The notes: a model not told the origin generated them from the sequence alone. A stretch of DNA of 8,325 bases from Flavobacteriaceae bacterium (GCA_026992695.1 JALWYP010000071.1:1-8325), one strand, 5' to 3'. Counted from the first letter of the stretch, positions 1 through 8,005 are shown. A program made the numbers and translations.

Positions 1-444
1 TACAATATCACTTTTATTTATGCTAAAGGTAACTGCAGGTTTATAAAACGGATGACTTCCTACCAGAGTAATATCGGTTCCGTGAAGTGTTGTAACCATA
101 GGAATAAAAATACCTTCTTCGGCTAATATTTTTTTTGCCATATAACCGGCATAAGCATGGGGTATGGCATAATGTACGTGAAGTAATTCTATTTCGTATT
201 TTTTAATCATATTTACCAACTTGCTTGATAGCGCTAACTCGTAGGGCTGATAATGAAATAGCGGGTATGAGGGAACTTCTACTTCGTGGTAATGCACATG
301 CTTATGCAGCAGCTCTAATCTAACCGGCTGTTTGTACGTTATAAAATGTACTTGATGCCCTTTTTCGGCTAATGCAATACCTAATTCGGTGGCAACTACA
401 CCACTTCCTCCAAAGGTTGGATAACAAACGATAGCTATTTTCAT
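1..444 (-). CDS. bshA: N-acetyl-alpha-D-glucosaminyl L-malate synthase BshA, N-terminal 148 codons (3' end outside window)
   Basis: This is the N-terminal part of a GT-B fold, family 4 glycosyltransferase. BshA transfers GlcNAc from UDP-GlcNAc to L-malate in the cytosol, the first step of bacillithiol synthesis. The start ATG lies at 444-442 and the frame stays open to base 1. Visible hallmarks are the glycine-rich loop CYPTFGGSGVVATELG (residues 7-22), the segment HVHYAIPHA (89-97), and HGTDITLVG (121-129) followed by SINKSDIV. This combination is specific to BshA among GT4 enzymes. Full-length BshA is about 380 residues, so roughly 230 residues, including the nucleotide-sugar-binding C-terminal half, lie beyond the left edge. 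The gene sits 17 nt downstream of the GH3/serine hydrolase gene on the same strand and is probably co-transcribed with it. No Shine-Dalgarno sequence is visible, as is normal for Bacteroidota. The family call comes from recognising motifs, not from a search. Confidence 0.93.
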   Translation of the reverse strand, partial: MKIAIVCYPTFGGSGVVATELGIALAEKGHQVHFITYKQPVRLELLHKHVHYHEVEVPSYPLFHYQPYELALSSKLVNMIKKYEIELLHVHYAIPHAYAGYMAKKILAEEGIFIPMVTTLHGTDITLVGSHPFYKPAVTFSINKSDIV

Positions 445-461
445 TTAGGAGTTTATTGATT

Positions 462-3416
462 TTAATGTTTTACTTTATACTTCATTAATTTTTCATATTC
501 AAACCTATCGATAGCGTCGTAAATGGCTTGCTGTATGTTACTTCTTAAATTACTTTTAATAATTTTTCTATTTGTTGCGGTAGGATATGTTCTATTCGAT
601 AAAAAGACATACACCACTTCTTTTTCGGGGTCTGCCCATGTAAATGTTCCTGTAAAACCACTATGACCAAAACTTAACATAGAAACACATCCACACGTGG
701 GACCTACATCTCCCAGTTGTGGTTTGTCGAAACCTACGCCTCTCCTTACATCTTTATCACAAAAATAGCAGGTGTTAAATGCGTCCAGCGTTTCGGGTTT
801 AAAATAGCGTACTCCTCCGTAAAACCCCTTTTGAAGATACATTTGCATAATTTTTGCTACGTCGTTTGCATTACTGAAAAGTCCGGCGTGTCCGCTTACT
901 CCTCCCAACATAGCAGCACCTTGGTCATGAACATATCCTCGTACGGTTTGTTGCCTAAAGTAGTCGTCGTCTTCGGTGGGTGGAATTTGATTTATCGAAA
1001 AACGTTTCAGCGGTAAAAAACCCGTATAATTGGCTCCTAAACTTTTATAAATACTTCGTTGCACTACTTCCTCAAGTGGTGTACCGTAAAAATCTTGGAT
1101 GTATTTTTTTAACAAGTAATACGGTAAATCGCTGTATTTATACCCAACCCGTTCGCGCAATTCGCTTTCTTTTATTAATTTATAAATGCTGTCTTTATAA
1201 TCTGTTCGCATGTATAAATCTTTAGCCACTTTATATTTAAATTCTTTAGAGTATTTTTTGGCATAATACTTCTCTAAAGGTTGCTTGGTTACGCTATCTA
1301 CCGTATGAATATAATACGGAATCCAGGCTTTAAAACGCGCATAATGCGAAAGCATTTTTTTAAGGGTTATCTTAGACTTATTACTGTTTTTAAACTCGGG
1401 AAGCAGCTCACCTACTGTGGTATCCATCGTAATTACACCTCTATCATAAAGTTGCATAATAATAGGTAGGGTAGCCAATATTTTGGTTAGTGAAGCCAAG
1501 TCATAAATGGTATTATCTTTTACTCTTGTCTTATGTTTGGGAGTAAAATACCCGAAGTTTCTTTGATAAATCACCTTTCCCTTACGGGCAACCAGAATTT
1601 GTGCACCAGGCATCATTTTTCCCCAAAGCCCAACTTTTGCGAGAGAATCTATTGATTTTAAACCCTTAGAGCTTACTCCTACGCTTTCGGGAGTACCGTA
1701 TTGAAGCCTTTTTAACGATTGTGTTTCAAGAGATGTTCCTACAGGAAAAGTTTTGCCAATCGAAACCGGCAATACTCCTTTAGCCGGTCTGGCTCCAAAA
1801 ATAATTTGAGCGGAAATACTCTGGCTTATTTTACTATTTTGGTACGACACCATAATAGCTTCAATGGAAGAAAGATCTTTTATATCGAGTAAAGCGTAGG
1901 GTTTTGCAAATACATCCAGAACAACTTTGTTTTGTTGTGCTATATGAGAAATCCAATCCAATTCTTTTTCAGTAAACCGGTAGCTTTCCCAAGGTGAATT
2001 ATTCGGTTTATGAAAGCCTAAAATTACATAATCGTATTTTTCTAATTTTTTTAAATAATCGGCTATGTTTTTTCCTTTTATCCAACTTACCTGTGTGTAT
2101 TTCCGAAGGGTTTTTAAAAATTCTTTTCCGTTGGAATCTCCAAAATTAACATACGCAATTTTTGTGTCTTTTAAATTTTTAATAGGAAGAATACCTTCTT
2201 TGTTTTGTATAAGTGTTACTGCATTAGCGATAACTTCTTCGTACAAAGCATCGTCAAACGGTGTGTTTAGGTCTTTGATTATATTTTTTGAGGAAACAGG
2301 TTTGTAGTTATTTAATCCTACTTTGTATTTTGCCTGTAAAATTTTCTTTACCGAATGTGCCAATCTTTTTTCAGAAATTACACCTTCACGATATGCATTT
2401 ACAAGAAGATTATGTGCTTTTGGTACATTTTCGGGAATTAACAACATATCGTTTCCTGCAAGAAAAGCTGCTAAATCTATCTCGCCGGGTTCTTTAAAGT
2501 TAGAAGCTCCTTTCATACTTAGCGCATCGGTAAAAATTAGCCCGTTAAAACCCAATTTTTGTTTCAACAAACCGGTAACAATCTTTTTTGAAACCGAAGA
2601 AGGCAGCCCTTCTTCCTCTTCTAGCGAAGGCACATTAAGATGTGCTACCATTACACTGCTTAACCCGTGAGAAATTAGCTGTTTGTATGGGTATAATTCG
2701 ACACTGTCTATTCGTTTTTCAGAAAAAGAGACGGTAGGTAATGTTTTATGAGAATCTGTACTGGTATCTCCGTGCCCGGGAAAGTGTTTTGCGTTTCCAA
2801 GAATTCCGGCACGTTGCATTCCGGTAAGGAAAGCCAGCGACTTACGGGTTACATTTTCTTTATCTTCGCCAAAAGATCGGCTTCCTATAATCGGGTTTTT
2901 AGGATTGGTATTAATATCAACTACAGGAGCAAAATTAATTGCCATTCCCATTCTTTTAACTTGCTCGCCTATTCTAAAACCCACTTTTTCAACAATACTG
3001 TCTTCTTTAATAGCTCCAAGTGTCATATTATAAGGAAACGCATAGGTAGAATCTAATCGCATTGCCAAACCCCACTCGGCATCCATTGCCATTATTAAAG
3101 GCACACGACTAAGAGATTGAAACTCATTGTTGCGTTTTACTTGTTGTTTGGGTCCTCCTTTTGAAAAAATAATGCCTCCGATGTAATATTTTTTAATCAA
3201 GGATTTTATTTTATCGACTTTTTCTTTCGGATCGCTGGAGTAAATATCGACCATAAACAACTGCCCAACTTTTTCTTGTAACGAAAGTGTACCGTACACA
3301 CTATCTACCCATTTTTTTTGTACTTGGTAATCTTTAACAAGCAATGGATTAATTTGCTGTGCCGAAATGGTAAAACACAATAGTAGAAAAAATGCGGGAG
3401 CTATTATTTTTTTCAT
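462..3416 (-). CDS. Secreted GH3 beta-N-acetylhexosaminidase (NagZ-type) fused to a class C beta-lactamase-like serine hydrolase
   Basis: This 984-residue exported protein has two catalytic modules. Residues 1-19 form a signal peptide, with likely cleavage between A19 and Q20. Residues about 35-365 are a GH3 barrel of the NagZ type. K210-HFPGHGDTSTDSH carries the D221/H223 dyad used by NagZ as general acid/base, and D297 in IFTDALSM is the expected nucleophile. Residues about 395-555 resemble a GH3 C-terminal alpha/beta domain. Residues about 575-975 are a beta-lactamase/DD-peptidase-type serine hydrolase with S642-L-T-K645, Y761-S-D763 (position of YxN) and H918-S-G920 (position of KTG). Family knowledge suggests cleavage of GlcNAc-anhydroMurNAc or related muropeptides in the periplasm. 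The substrate of the serine hydrolase half (stem peptide, D-amino acid or ester) is unknown. The fusion recurs in Bacteroidota, whereas proteobacterial NagZ is a single-domain cytosolic enzyme. The gene begins 11 nt after its upstream neighbour and bshA follows 17 nt later. Confidence 0.93.
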   Translation of the reverse strand: MKKIIAPAFFLLLCFTISAQQINPLLVKDYQVQKKWVDSVYGTLSLQEKVGQLFMVDIYSSDPKEKVDKIKSLIKKYYIGGIIFSKGGPKQQVKRNNEFQSLSRVPLIMAMDAEWGLAMRLDSTYAFPYNMTLGAIKEDSIVEKVGFRIGEQVKRMGMAINFAPVVDINTNPKNPIIGSRSFGEDKENVTRKSLAFLTGMQRAGILGNAKHFPGHGDTSTDSHKTLPTVSFSEKRIDSVELYPYKQLISHGLSSVMVAHLNVPSLEEEEGLPSSVSKKIVTGLLKQKLGFNGLIFTDALSMKGASNFKEPGEIDLAAFLAGNDMLLIPENVPKAHNLLVNAYREGVISEKRLAHSVKKILQAKYKVGLNNYKPVSSKNIIKDLNTPFDDALYEEVIANAVTLIQNKEGILPIKNLKDTKIAYVNFGDSNGKEFLKTLRKYTQVSWIKGKNIADYLKKLEKYDYVILGFHKPNNSPWESYRFTEKELDWISHIAQQNKVVLDVFAKPYALLDIKDLSSIEAIMVSYQNSKISQSISAQIIFGARPAKGVLPVSIGKTFPVGTSLETQSLKRLQYGTPESVGVSSKGLKSIDSLAKVGLWGKMMPGAQILVARKGKVIYQRNFGYFTPKHKTRVKDNTIYDLASLTKILATLPIIMQLYDRGVITMDTTVGELLPEFKNSNKSKITLKKMLSHYARFKAWIPYYIHTVDSVTKQPLEKYYAKKYSKEFKYKVAKDLYMRTDYKDSIYKLIKESELRERVGYKYSDLPYYLLKKYIQDFYGTPLEEVVQRSIYKSLGANYTGFLPLKRFSINQIPPTEDDDYFRQQTVRGYVHDQGAAMLGGVSGHAGLFSNANDVAKIMQMYLQKGFYGGVRYFKPETLDAFNTCYFCDKDVRRGVGFDKPQLGDVGPTCGCVSMLSFGHSGFTGTFTWADPEKEVVYVFLSNRTYPTATNRKIIKSNLRSNIQQAIYDAIDRFEYEKLMKYKVKH

Positions 3417-3427
3417 ATCACATACAT

Positions 3428-3913
3428 CTAGGATATAAATCTGCTATGCCAACTGTCTTTAGCCGGTACTTCCCAACTTGATAGGTATTCGGCTTTTGTG
3501 GTAACCAAATTGTTAAACACTACCGTATCTTTAGATATCGAGCGTGCTTTTGCCATTTTCTTAAAATCCAGTAATGATTTATGTGCTATAAACTCACCGT
3601 TGTAAAAAGTAACATTCATTTTGTCGAGTAAATCAACTCCTAATTCTTTCTCTATCGATTGCATAAATTTTACTGAAGCATCGATACTGCATCCGGAAGC
3701 CGAAGCATTTTGTTGATTGAGTCCAATGATGATAAACCGATTGTATTTTATTTCAAATCCGGCTTCCAAATCTTGCCCGTGCGCCGTCCAATTTTCAAGA
3801 AAAACAGCAGTTTTTTCTTTAATGAAACGTACTTCATCATCAGCTAATTTTCTATTGGCTTGATATATCCATATACGAGATTCATCCGGTAAGTACTCAA
3901 ATTTTGTTAACAT
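3428..3913 (-). CDS. Conserved flavobacterial protein of unknown function (often mislabelled 'ABC transporter ATPase')
   Basis: This is a 161-residue soluble protein with no signal peptide and no transmembrane segment. It matches, from memory, a short family widespread in Flavobacteriia and relatives. Conserved-looking blocks are RIWIYQANR (13-21), NWTAHG (41-46) followed by FEIKYNRFIIIGLNQ (53-67), SGCSID (73-78), LGVDLLDKMNVTF (91-103), FNNLV (133-137) and a terminal SWHSRF. Database entries often call it an ABC transporter ATPase, but there is no Walker A (GxxxxGKS/T), no LSGGQ signature and no Walker B, so that name is unsupported. The conserved Cys75, several Trp and the 'GLNQ' strand suggest a compact alpha/beta domain; no function can be assigned. 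It lies between a DUF2059 gene (50 nt upstream) and the cell-wall hydrolase gene (11 nt downstream), probably in the same operon. The start ATG at 3913 fits the conserved N-terminus of the family. Confidence 0.85.
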   Translation of the reverse strand: MLTKFEYLPDESRIWIYQANRKLADDEVRFIKEKTAVFLENWTAHGQDLEAGFEIKYNRFIIIGLNQQNASASGCSIDASVKFMQSIEKELGVDLLDKMNVTFYNGEFIAHKSLLDFKKMAKARSISKDTVVFNNLVTTKAEYLSSWEVPAKDSWHSRFIS

Positions 3914-3963
3914 ACACAGTTATTTTGTTTCCGCTATTTAATTTGGTTTAGGTTAAAATATAC

Positions 3964-4503
3964 CTAATTATTGTTATATCCCATTTTTACCAATGCGCTT
4001 AATTTTTCTTTAAACAAATCACGGCTCCAATGGCTGGATATTTCAGAAATGTCTTTTGCCAGAGCATCTTTAACGTCTAGGGTTTTCTTTCCTACCTCTC
4101 CGGTAAAAAAAGCAGCAATTTCTTCATTTTGTTCTTGTGTTAATCCGGCAACATCAGTAAGCATTTGCTTTGCGGCATCGGTTTTATAAAATTCGGTTAA
4201 GGCTACAATATCGTCTTTTGTAAAATGGTTTTTATAAGCAAAGGTTAAAAAGTTTAAAATATCGTTTATGCTTTTTTGTTTTCCATCATTGTGCAATTTT
4301 GTCCAAACTTTTTCGGGTACATTGGCATTTTTAAACTGTTTTTTTAACACATCAAACATATTATCATAGGCAAGGCTGTATTGCTCTGGTGTACCATTTA
4401 TTTTTAGGTATTCAACAATAGTTTTACTAAAATCGTCTGTTTGTGCGTTTCCGGTAAAACAAAATGTTAAAAGGAACGTTAAAAGAAGGAATGTTTTTTT
4501 CAT
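3964..4503 (-). CDS. Secreted DUF2059 domain protein
   Basis: This is a 179-residue exported protein of unknown function. Residues 1-20 are a clear signal peptide (MKK, a hydrophobic core of Leu, Phe and Thr, then GNA) with probable cleavage before Q21. The mature part is helical and charged. Its most recognisable segment, residues about 92-114 (HFTKDDIVALTEFYKTDAAK and following), matches the DUF2059 pattern of an FT-x-x-E/D-L/I run followed by a FY-K/S block. Proteins of this type are usually small periplasmic helical proteins; no enzyme motif is visible. It is the first gene of the leftward array, with a promoter-like element 33 nt ahead of its start. The start codon lies just after the divergent intergenic region and no upstream in-frame start competes. 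The DUF2059 assignment is by motif recall; the operon inference rests on spacing alone. Confidence 0.82.
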   Translation of the reverse strand: MKKTFLLLTFLLTFCFTGNAQTDDFSKTIVEYLKINGTPEQYSLAYDNMFDVLKKQFKNANVPEKVWTKLHNDGKQKSINDILNFLTFAYKNHFTKDDIVALTEFYKTDAAKQMLTDVAGLTQEQNEEIAAFFTGEVGKKTLDVKDALAKDISEISSHWSRDLFKEKLSALVKMGYNNN

Positions 4504-4519
4504 TTCAAAAATTTAAAAT

Positions 4520-4527
4520 TAAGTTTG
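4520..4527 (+). promoter_or_regulatory. Putative -7 element for the rightward peptidase pair
   Basis: TAAGTTTG fits TAnnTTTG exactly and ends 21 nt before the metalloprotease ATG at 4549. No TTG lies at the expected upstream distance; that stretch is a T-run inside the divergent gene's first codons. This is therefore a weaker candidate than the opposing promoter. Confidence 0.35.
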
Positions 4528-4535
4528 TAGAACAA

Positions 4536-4567
4536 CAAAGATACTATAATGCGAATTAACAATACAA
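4536..4567 (-). promoter_or_regulatory. Putative Bacteroidota sigma-A promoter for the leftward array
   Basis: Read on the minus strand, TATCTTTG (4543-4536) fits the Bacteroidota -7 consensus TAnnTTTG exactly. A TTG (4567-4565) lies 21 nt upstream, within the 17-23 nt spacing reported for Flavobacterium promoters; a second TTG at 4562-4560 gives 16 nt. The -7 box ends 32 nt before the DUF2059 start codon. The -33 element would lie inside the first codons of the divergent metalloprotease gene. Confidence 0.5.
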
Positions 4568-5319
4568 TATTTTTATTCTTCATTTTATTTGGTTTCGTTT
4601 TTACTTCTTGCAAAAAAGATACCGAAAGTGCAATTGATGATAGTAAAGCCGAAAATTTAAAAGCACTGGGCGTTTCTGCCGAAGATTTATTATCAAACGA
4701 CATCTATAAAAGTATGACTGTTGAGTTGGTTTATACACAATCATACAGACCGCTGCAGGAGAGTATCGATGCGTTTAAAAATTTTTTAACTGAACGTGTT
4801 AATAAACCAGATGGAATAACGTATATAGAAAGAACCATACCCGATCCTTCAGGATTTCCCTTCACACTTGCTGAAATAAAAGAGATTGAAAATCAAAACC
4901 GAACAGAGTATACTGTTGGTGACAATATTGCTGTCTATATTTTCTTCTCTAACGGAAATAGCAGTTCTGATACAAACACACTAAAAACTTTGGGGTCTGC
5001 CTACAGAAATACCTCAATGGTAATTTACCAAAAAACACTTGTAGAAGTTAGTGCATCACAAGGCATTATTCTTTCTACCCTAGAGACAACAACTCTAAAT
5101 CACGAATTTGCTCATATTTTTGGACTCGTAAATATTCAAGATGATGATATTCATCAATATCATGAAGACATATCGCATAACAAGCACTGCAAAGTTGAAG
5201 GCTGTTTAATGTATTTTGAAAGCAATAGCAGAAGTGCTCAAATGCTAAAAGGGAGAAGTGTACTTCCGCAATTAGATTCGCTATGTGTCGAAGATTTACA
5301 AGTAAAAGGAGGAAAATAA
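4549..5319 (+). CDS. Lipoprotein zinc metalloprotease, archaemetzincin/metzincin-like ('membrane metalloprotease' of flavobacteria)
   Basis: This is a 256-residue exported lipoprotein. Residues 1-20 form a hydrophobic signal ending FTS before lipobox Cys21, followed by Lys-Lys-Asp. The catalytic signature is H185-E-F-A-H189-I-F-G-L-V-N195: a zinc-binding HExxH with the metzincin glycine, but Asn where the third His normally sits. After an insertion rich in Asp and His (H202, H205, H210) comes H213-C-x4-C219-L-M221. This is the archaemetzincin HCx4CxM block, so H213 is the likely third ligand and M221 the Met-turn. A single late Cys246 replaces the archaemetzincin CxxC. I recognise the overall layout, including an N-terminal NLKALGVSAEDLLS block, as a family common in Flavobacteriaceae. 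The natural substrate is unknown; it probably acts on envelope or extracellular proteins. The M16 peptidase gene follows after 46 nt on the same strand. The start follows directly on the divergent promoter region and gives a proper lipoprotein signal. Confidence 0.85.
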   Translation: MRINNTIFLFFILFGFVFTSCKKDTESAIDDSKAENLKALGVSAEDLLSNDIYKSMTVELVYTQSYRPLQESIDAFKNFLTERVNKPDGITYIERTIPDPSGFPFTLAEIKEIENQNRTEYTVGDNIAVYIFFSNGNSSSDTNTLKTLGSAYRNTSMVIYQKTLVEVSASQGIILSTLETTTLNHEFAHIFGLVNIQDDDIHQYHEDISHNKHCKVEGCLMYFESNSRSAQMLKGRSVLPQLDSLCVEDLQVKGGK

Positions 5320-5365
5320 ATTTAAAAAAATTACCTACAAAAATTCACAATTAAATGACCTTACA

Positions 5366-8005
5366 ATGAAAAAAAAATTAACTTCCATTACCTATTTACT
5401 ATTTTTATTTTTAGTAACAACCTCTTGGGCACAATTAAAACAAACCGCTCAAGTAGAAGGTATTACCGAGTATCAACTACCCAATGGTCTTGAAGTTTTA
5501 CTTTTCCCTGACAATTCAGCACAAACCATTACCGTAAACATCACCTATTTAGTAGGTTCTAGACACGAAGGATATGGTGAAAAAGGAATGGCTCACCTAT
5601 TAGAGCATATGGTTTTTAAGGGTACTCCTAACCACAAAGACATACCAAAAGAGTTAACCACCCATGGCGCAAGACCCAATGGTACTACCTATTACGATCG
5701 CACCAATTATTTTGAAACATTTAACGCTACAAGCGAAAATCTCGAATGGGCTTTAGACTTAGAAGCCGATAGAATGTTAAACTCATTTATAGCGAAAGAA
5801 GATTTAGATAGTGAATTTAGTGTTGTGAGAAATGAATTTGAAAGTGGCGAAAACGATCCAACCGGAGTACTTATGCAAAAAGTAATTGATGCCGCTTACC
5901 TATGGCATAATTACGGAAACTCTACGATTGGAAATCGGTCTGACATTGAGCGTGTTCCTATTGAAAATTTAAAAGCTTTTTACCATAAATTTTACCGTCC
6001 CGATAATGCCGTTTTAATGGTGACCGGAAAATTTATTAAAGAGGAAGTATTAAAATTGATTGAAGAAAAATTCGGGAAACTAAAAAACCCAAATAACCCG
6101 CTTCCTAAATCCTATACCGAAGAGCCTCCCCAAGATGGAGAAAAAAGAGTAACCATAAGCCGAACCGGAGACTTGCAAATAGTTTCTGCTCTATATCATA
6201 TTCCTGCAGGTTCGCATGAAGATTTTACTTCAATGGCAATTGTTGAGCAAGTGCTTACAGACACTCCCTCCGGACGCTTGTATAAAAATTTAATCGATAC
6301 ACAAAAAGCATCTTCGCTTTGGTCATATGCACCATTTACCAAAGAACCCGGATTCTTATACATAAACATTGATGTACCTAGTGATAAAAATGCAGATGAG
6401 GTAGAAAAAATAGTTAAAAATACGTTAGATAATTTTAAGCCCATTACACAAGAAGAGCTGGATAGAGCAAAAGCTACAATTTTAAAACAAATAGACCAAA
6501 TGAGTCGAAATTCGGCTTTTATGGGAACCTATATGAGCGAATTTATTGGAGCCGGAGACTGGAGACTTTCTTTTATTTACAGAGATCGAATTGAAAACGT
6601 AACTCTTGAGCAAGTAAATGAGGCAGCAAAAAAATATCTTATTCCTACAAATAGAACGATGGGACGTTTTATTCCTACTAAAGAACCACAACGAGTAAAA
6701 ATAGATCGCACCGAAAATCTTGATAAACTAGTTACAAACTACAAAGGAAAAAAAGGGTTTAATGCCGGTGAAGCCTTTGATGTAAGCTATGACAATATTA
6801 CCAAAAGATTAGACCAAGGGAAACTTAAAAATGGAGTTGAATACGGAATAATTGAAAAAACCAATAGAGGAGAAACCGTTTCACTTAGTTTTAATTTAAG
6901 AAATGGCGATGTAAAATCGCTTACCGGAAAAGGACTTATTCCTTCATTTACAGCATCTATGCTTAATAAAGGAACTGAATCTAAAACCAGGCAACAAATT
7001 GAAGACGAATTAAGTAAATTAAAATCATCTGTTTTCTTTTATGCTAGAGGCGGAAACATATATGTAACGGTAAATTCTACCCGTGAAAATATAATGCCCA
7101 CGCTTCAATTAATGGCAGAAATGATTAAACAACCCGAATTTGACGAAGCCGAATTGGAAAAACTCAAAACCCAGCGATTGGCAAGAATAGAACAAAATAA
7201 AACCAACCCGCAGTTTTTAGCATCAAAACGACTTGGCATAATTAATAATCACTATCCCAAAGGACACCCTTTATACAATATGACAATTGATGAGGAAGTT
7301 GATGCGATTAAAAATGTGACCGTAAAAGATATTTCAAAATTTTATAACGAATTTTATGGCTTAGGACGAAGTACATTTATTGGAATTGGTACTTTTAATA
7401 AAGATGAAGTTAAACAATTTATTGAAAAAGAATTTTCTAATTTTAAAAGCAAACATCCATACAAAGAAATAAAAGATCCTTATACTCCCAACAAACCGGT
7501 AAATGAGGATATTATAACTCCAGATAAGAAAAATGCGACTACTTTTGGAACATTAGCCGTTAAAATGTGTGATACCGATCCTGATTATCCGGCTATACGA
7601 ATTGCTTCTTCTATTTTAGGTGGCGGTTTTTTAAATTCCAGATTAGCAGACAGGTTACGCCAAAAAGATGGTGTTAGCTACGGTGTAGGTGCTAATTTTA
7701 GCGTAGATGGAGATAAAGAAGATAAAACCTCTTCTTTCTTTGTGTATGCCATTTATGCGCCTGCTAATTATGATAAAGTTCAATTAGGATTTTCTGAAGA
7801 AATAGACCGTTTAATTAAAGACGGAATTACCCAAGAAGAATTAGATAATGCCATTAACGGATGGGTACAGGGACAAACCGTTTCGAGAGCAAAAGACAGG
7901 GAATTATCTTCTTTAATTAACAACAATATATATTATCACCGAACTATGGATTTTCAGAAAAATCTAGAGAAAAATATCAAAAAACTTAAAATCAAGAAAC
8001 ACTAA
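5366..8005 (+). CDS. M16 family (insulinase/pitrilysin-type) zinc peptidase, two-half form, apparently truncated at the C-terminus
   Basis: This is an 879-residue exported peptidase. Residues 1-22 are a signal peptide (cleavage probably A22/Q23). The N-terminal catalytic half carries the inverted zinc motif H77-L-L-E80-H81, with E157 in RNEFESGEN as the third ligand, at the HxxEH-x(about 75)-E spacing. An M16_C-like domain spans about 195-375. The second half (about 480-830) lacks the zinc motif and holds the substrate-binding block GGGFLNSRLADRLR (752-765) with Y772 in SYGVGA. Such fused enzymes form a clamshell and degrade peptides, here in the periplasm or envelope. Homologues I recall continue after the 'K-N-I-x-x-L' helix with a segment of the type TVEDVNxAxxKYxxPxxLxxVKAGDF. 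Here the frame leaves homology at about residue 874 and stops after KIKKH, so some 35-50 residues seem missing. It probably shares the lipoprotein protease's transcript, since no promoter motif is visible in the 46-nt gap. Confidence 0.92.
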   Translation: MKKKLTSITYLLFLFLVTTSWAQLKQTAQVEGITEYQLPNGLEVLLFPDNSAQTITVNITYLVGSRHEGYGEKGMAHLLEHMVFKGTPNHKDIPKELTTHGARPNGTTYYDRTNYFETFNATSENLEWALDLEADRMLNSFIAKEDLDSEFSVVRNEFESGENDPTGVLMQKVIDAAYLWHNYGNSTIGNRSDIERVPIENLKAFYHKFYRPDNAVLMVTGKFIKEEVLKLIEEKFGKLKNPNNPLPKSYTEEPPQDGEKRVTISRTGDLQIVSALYHIPAGSHEDFTSMAIVEQVLTDTPSGRLYKNLIDTQKASSLWSYAPFTKEPGFLYINIDVPSDKNADEVEKIVKNTLDNFKPITQEELDRAKATILKQIDQMSRNSAFMGTYMSEFIGAGDWRLSFIYRDRIENVTLEQVNEAAKKYLIPTNRTMGRFIPTKEPQRVKIDRTENLDKLVTNYKGKKGFNAGEAFDVSYDNITKRLDQGKLKNGVEYGIIEKTNRGETVSLSFNLRNGDVKSLTGKGLIPSFTASMLNKGTESKTRQQIEDELSKLKSSVFFYARGGNIYVTVNSTRENIMPTLQLMAEMIKQPEFDEAELEKLKTQRLARIEQNKTNPQFLASKRLGIINNHYPKGHPLYNMTIDEEVDAIKNVTVKDISKFYNEFYGLGRSTFIGIGTFNKDEVKQFIEKEFSNFKSKHPYKEIKDPYTPNKPVNEDIITPDKKNATTFGTLAVKMCDTDPDYPAIRIASSILGGGFLNSRLADRLRQKDGVSYGVGANFSVDGDKEDKTSSFFVYAIYAPANYDKVQLGFSEEIDRLIKDGITQEELDNAINGWVQGQTVSRAKDRELSSLINNNIYYHRTMDFQKNLEKNIKKLKIKKH

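Noticed and set aside
717..3056. Several plus-strand open frames of 60-115 codons
   Set aside because: All lie antisense within the GH3/serine hydrolase gene, whose motifs are continuous; none has a plausible protein character.
4500..4703. Minus-strand open frame of 67 codons overlapping the start of the metalloprotease gene
   Set aside because: It lies antisense to a clear lipoprotein signal and N-terminus, shows no family features, and overlaps the DUF2059 start; a shadow frame.
5355..5369. Four-codon leader frame whose TGA overlaps the M16 ATG
   Set aside because: Could in principle couple translation, but so short a frame is expected by chance in this AT-rich gap.
6196..6691. Two minus-strand open frames inside the M16 gene
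   Set aside because: Antisense shadows of a well conserved coding region.
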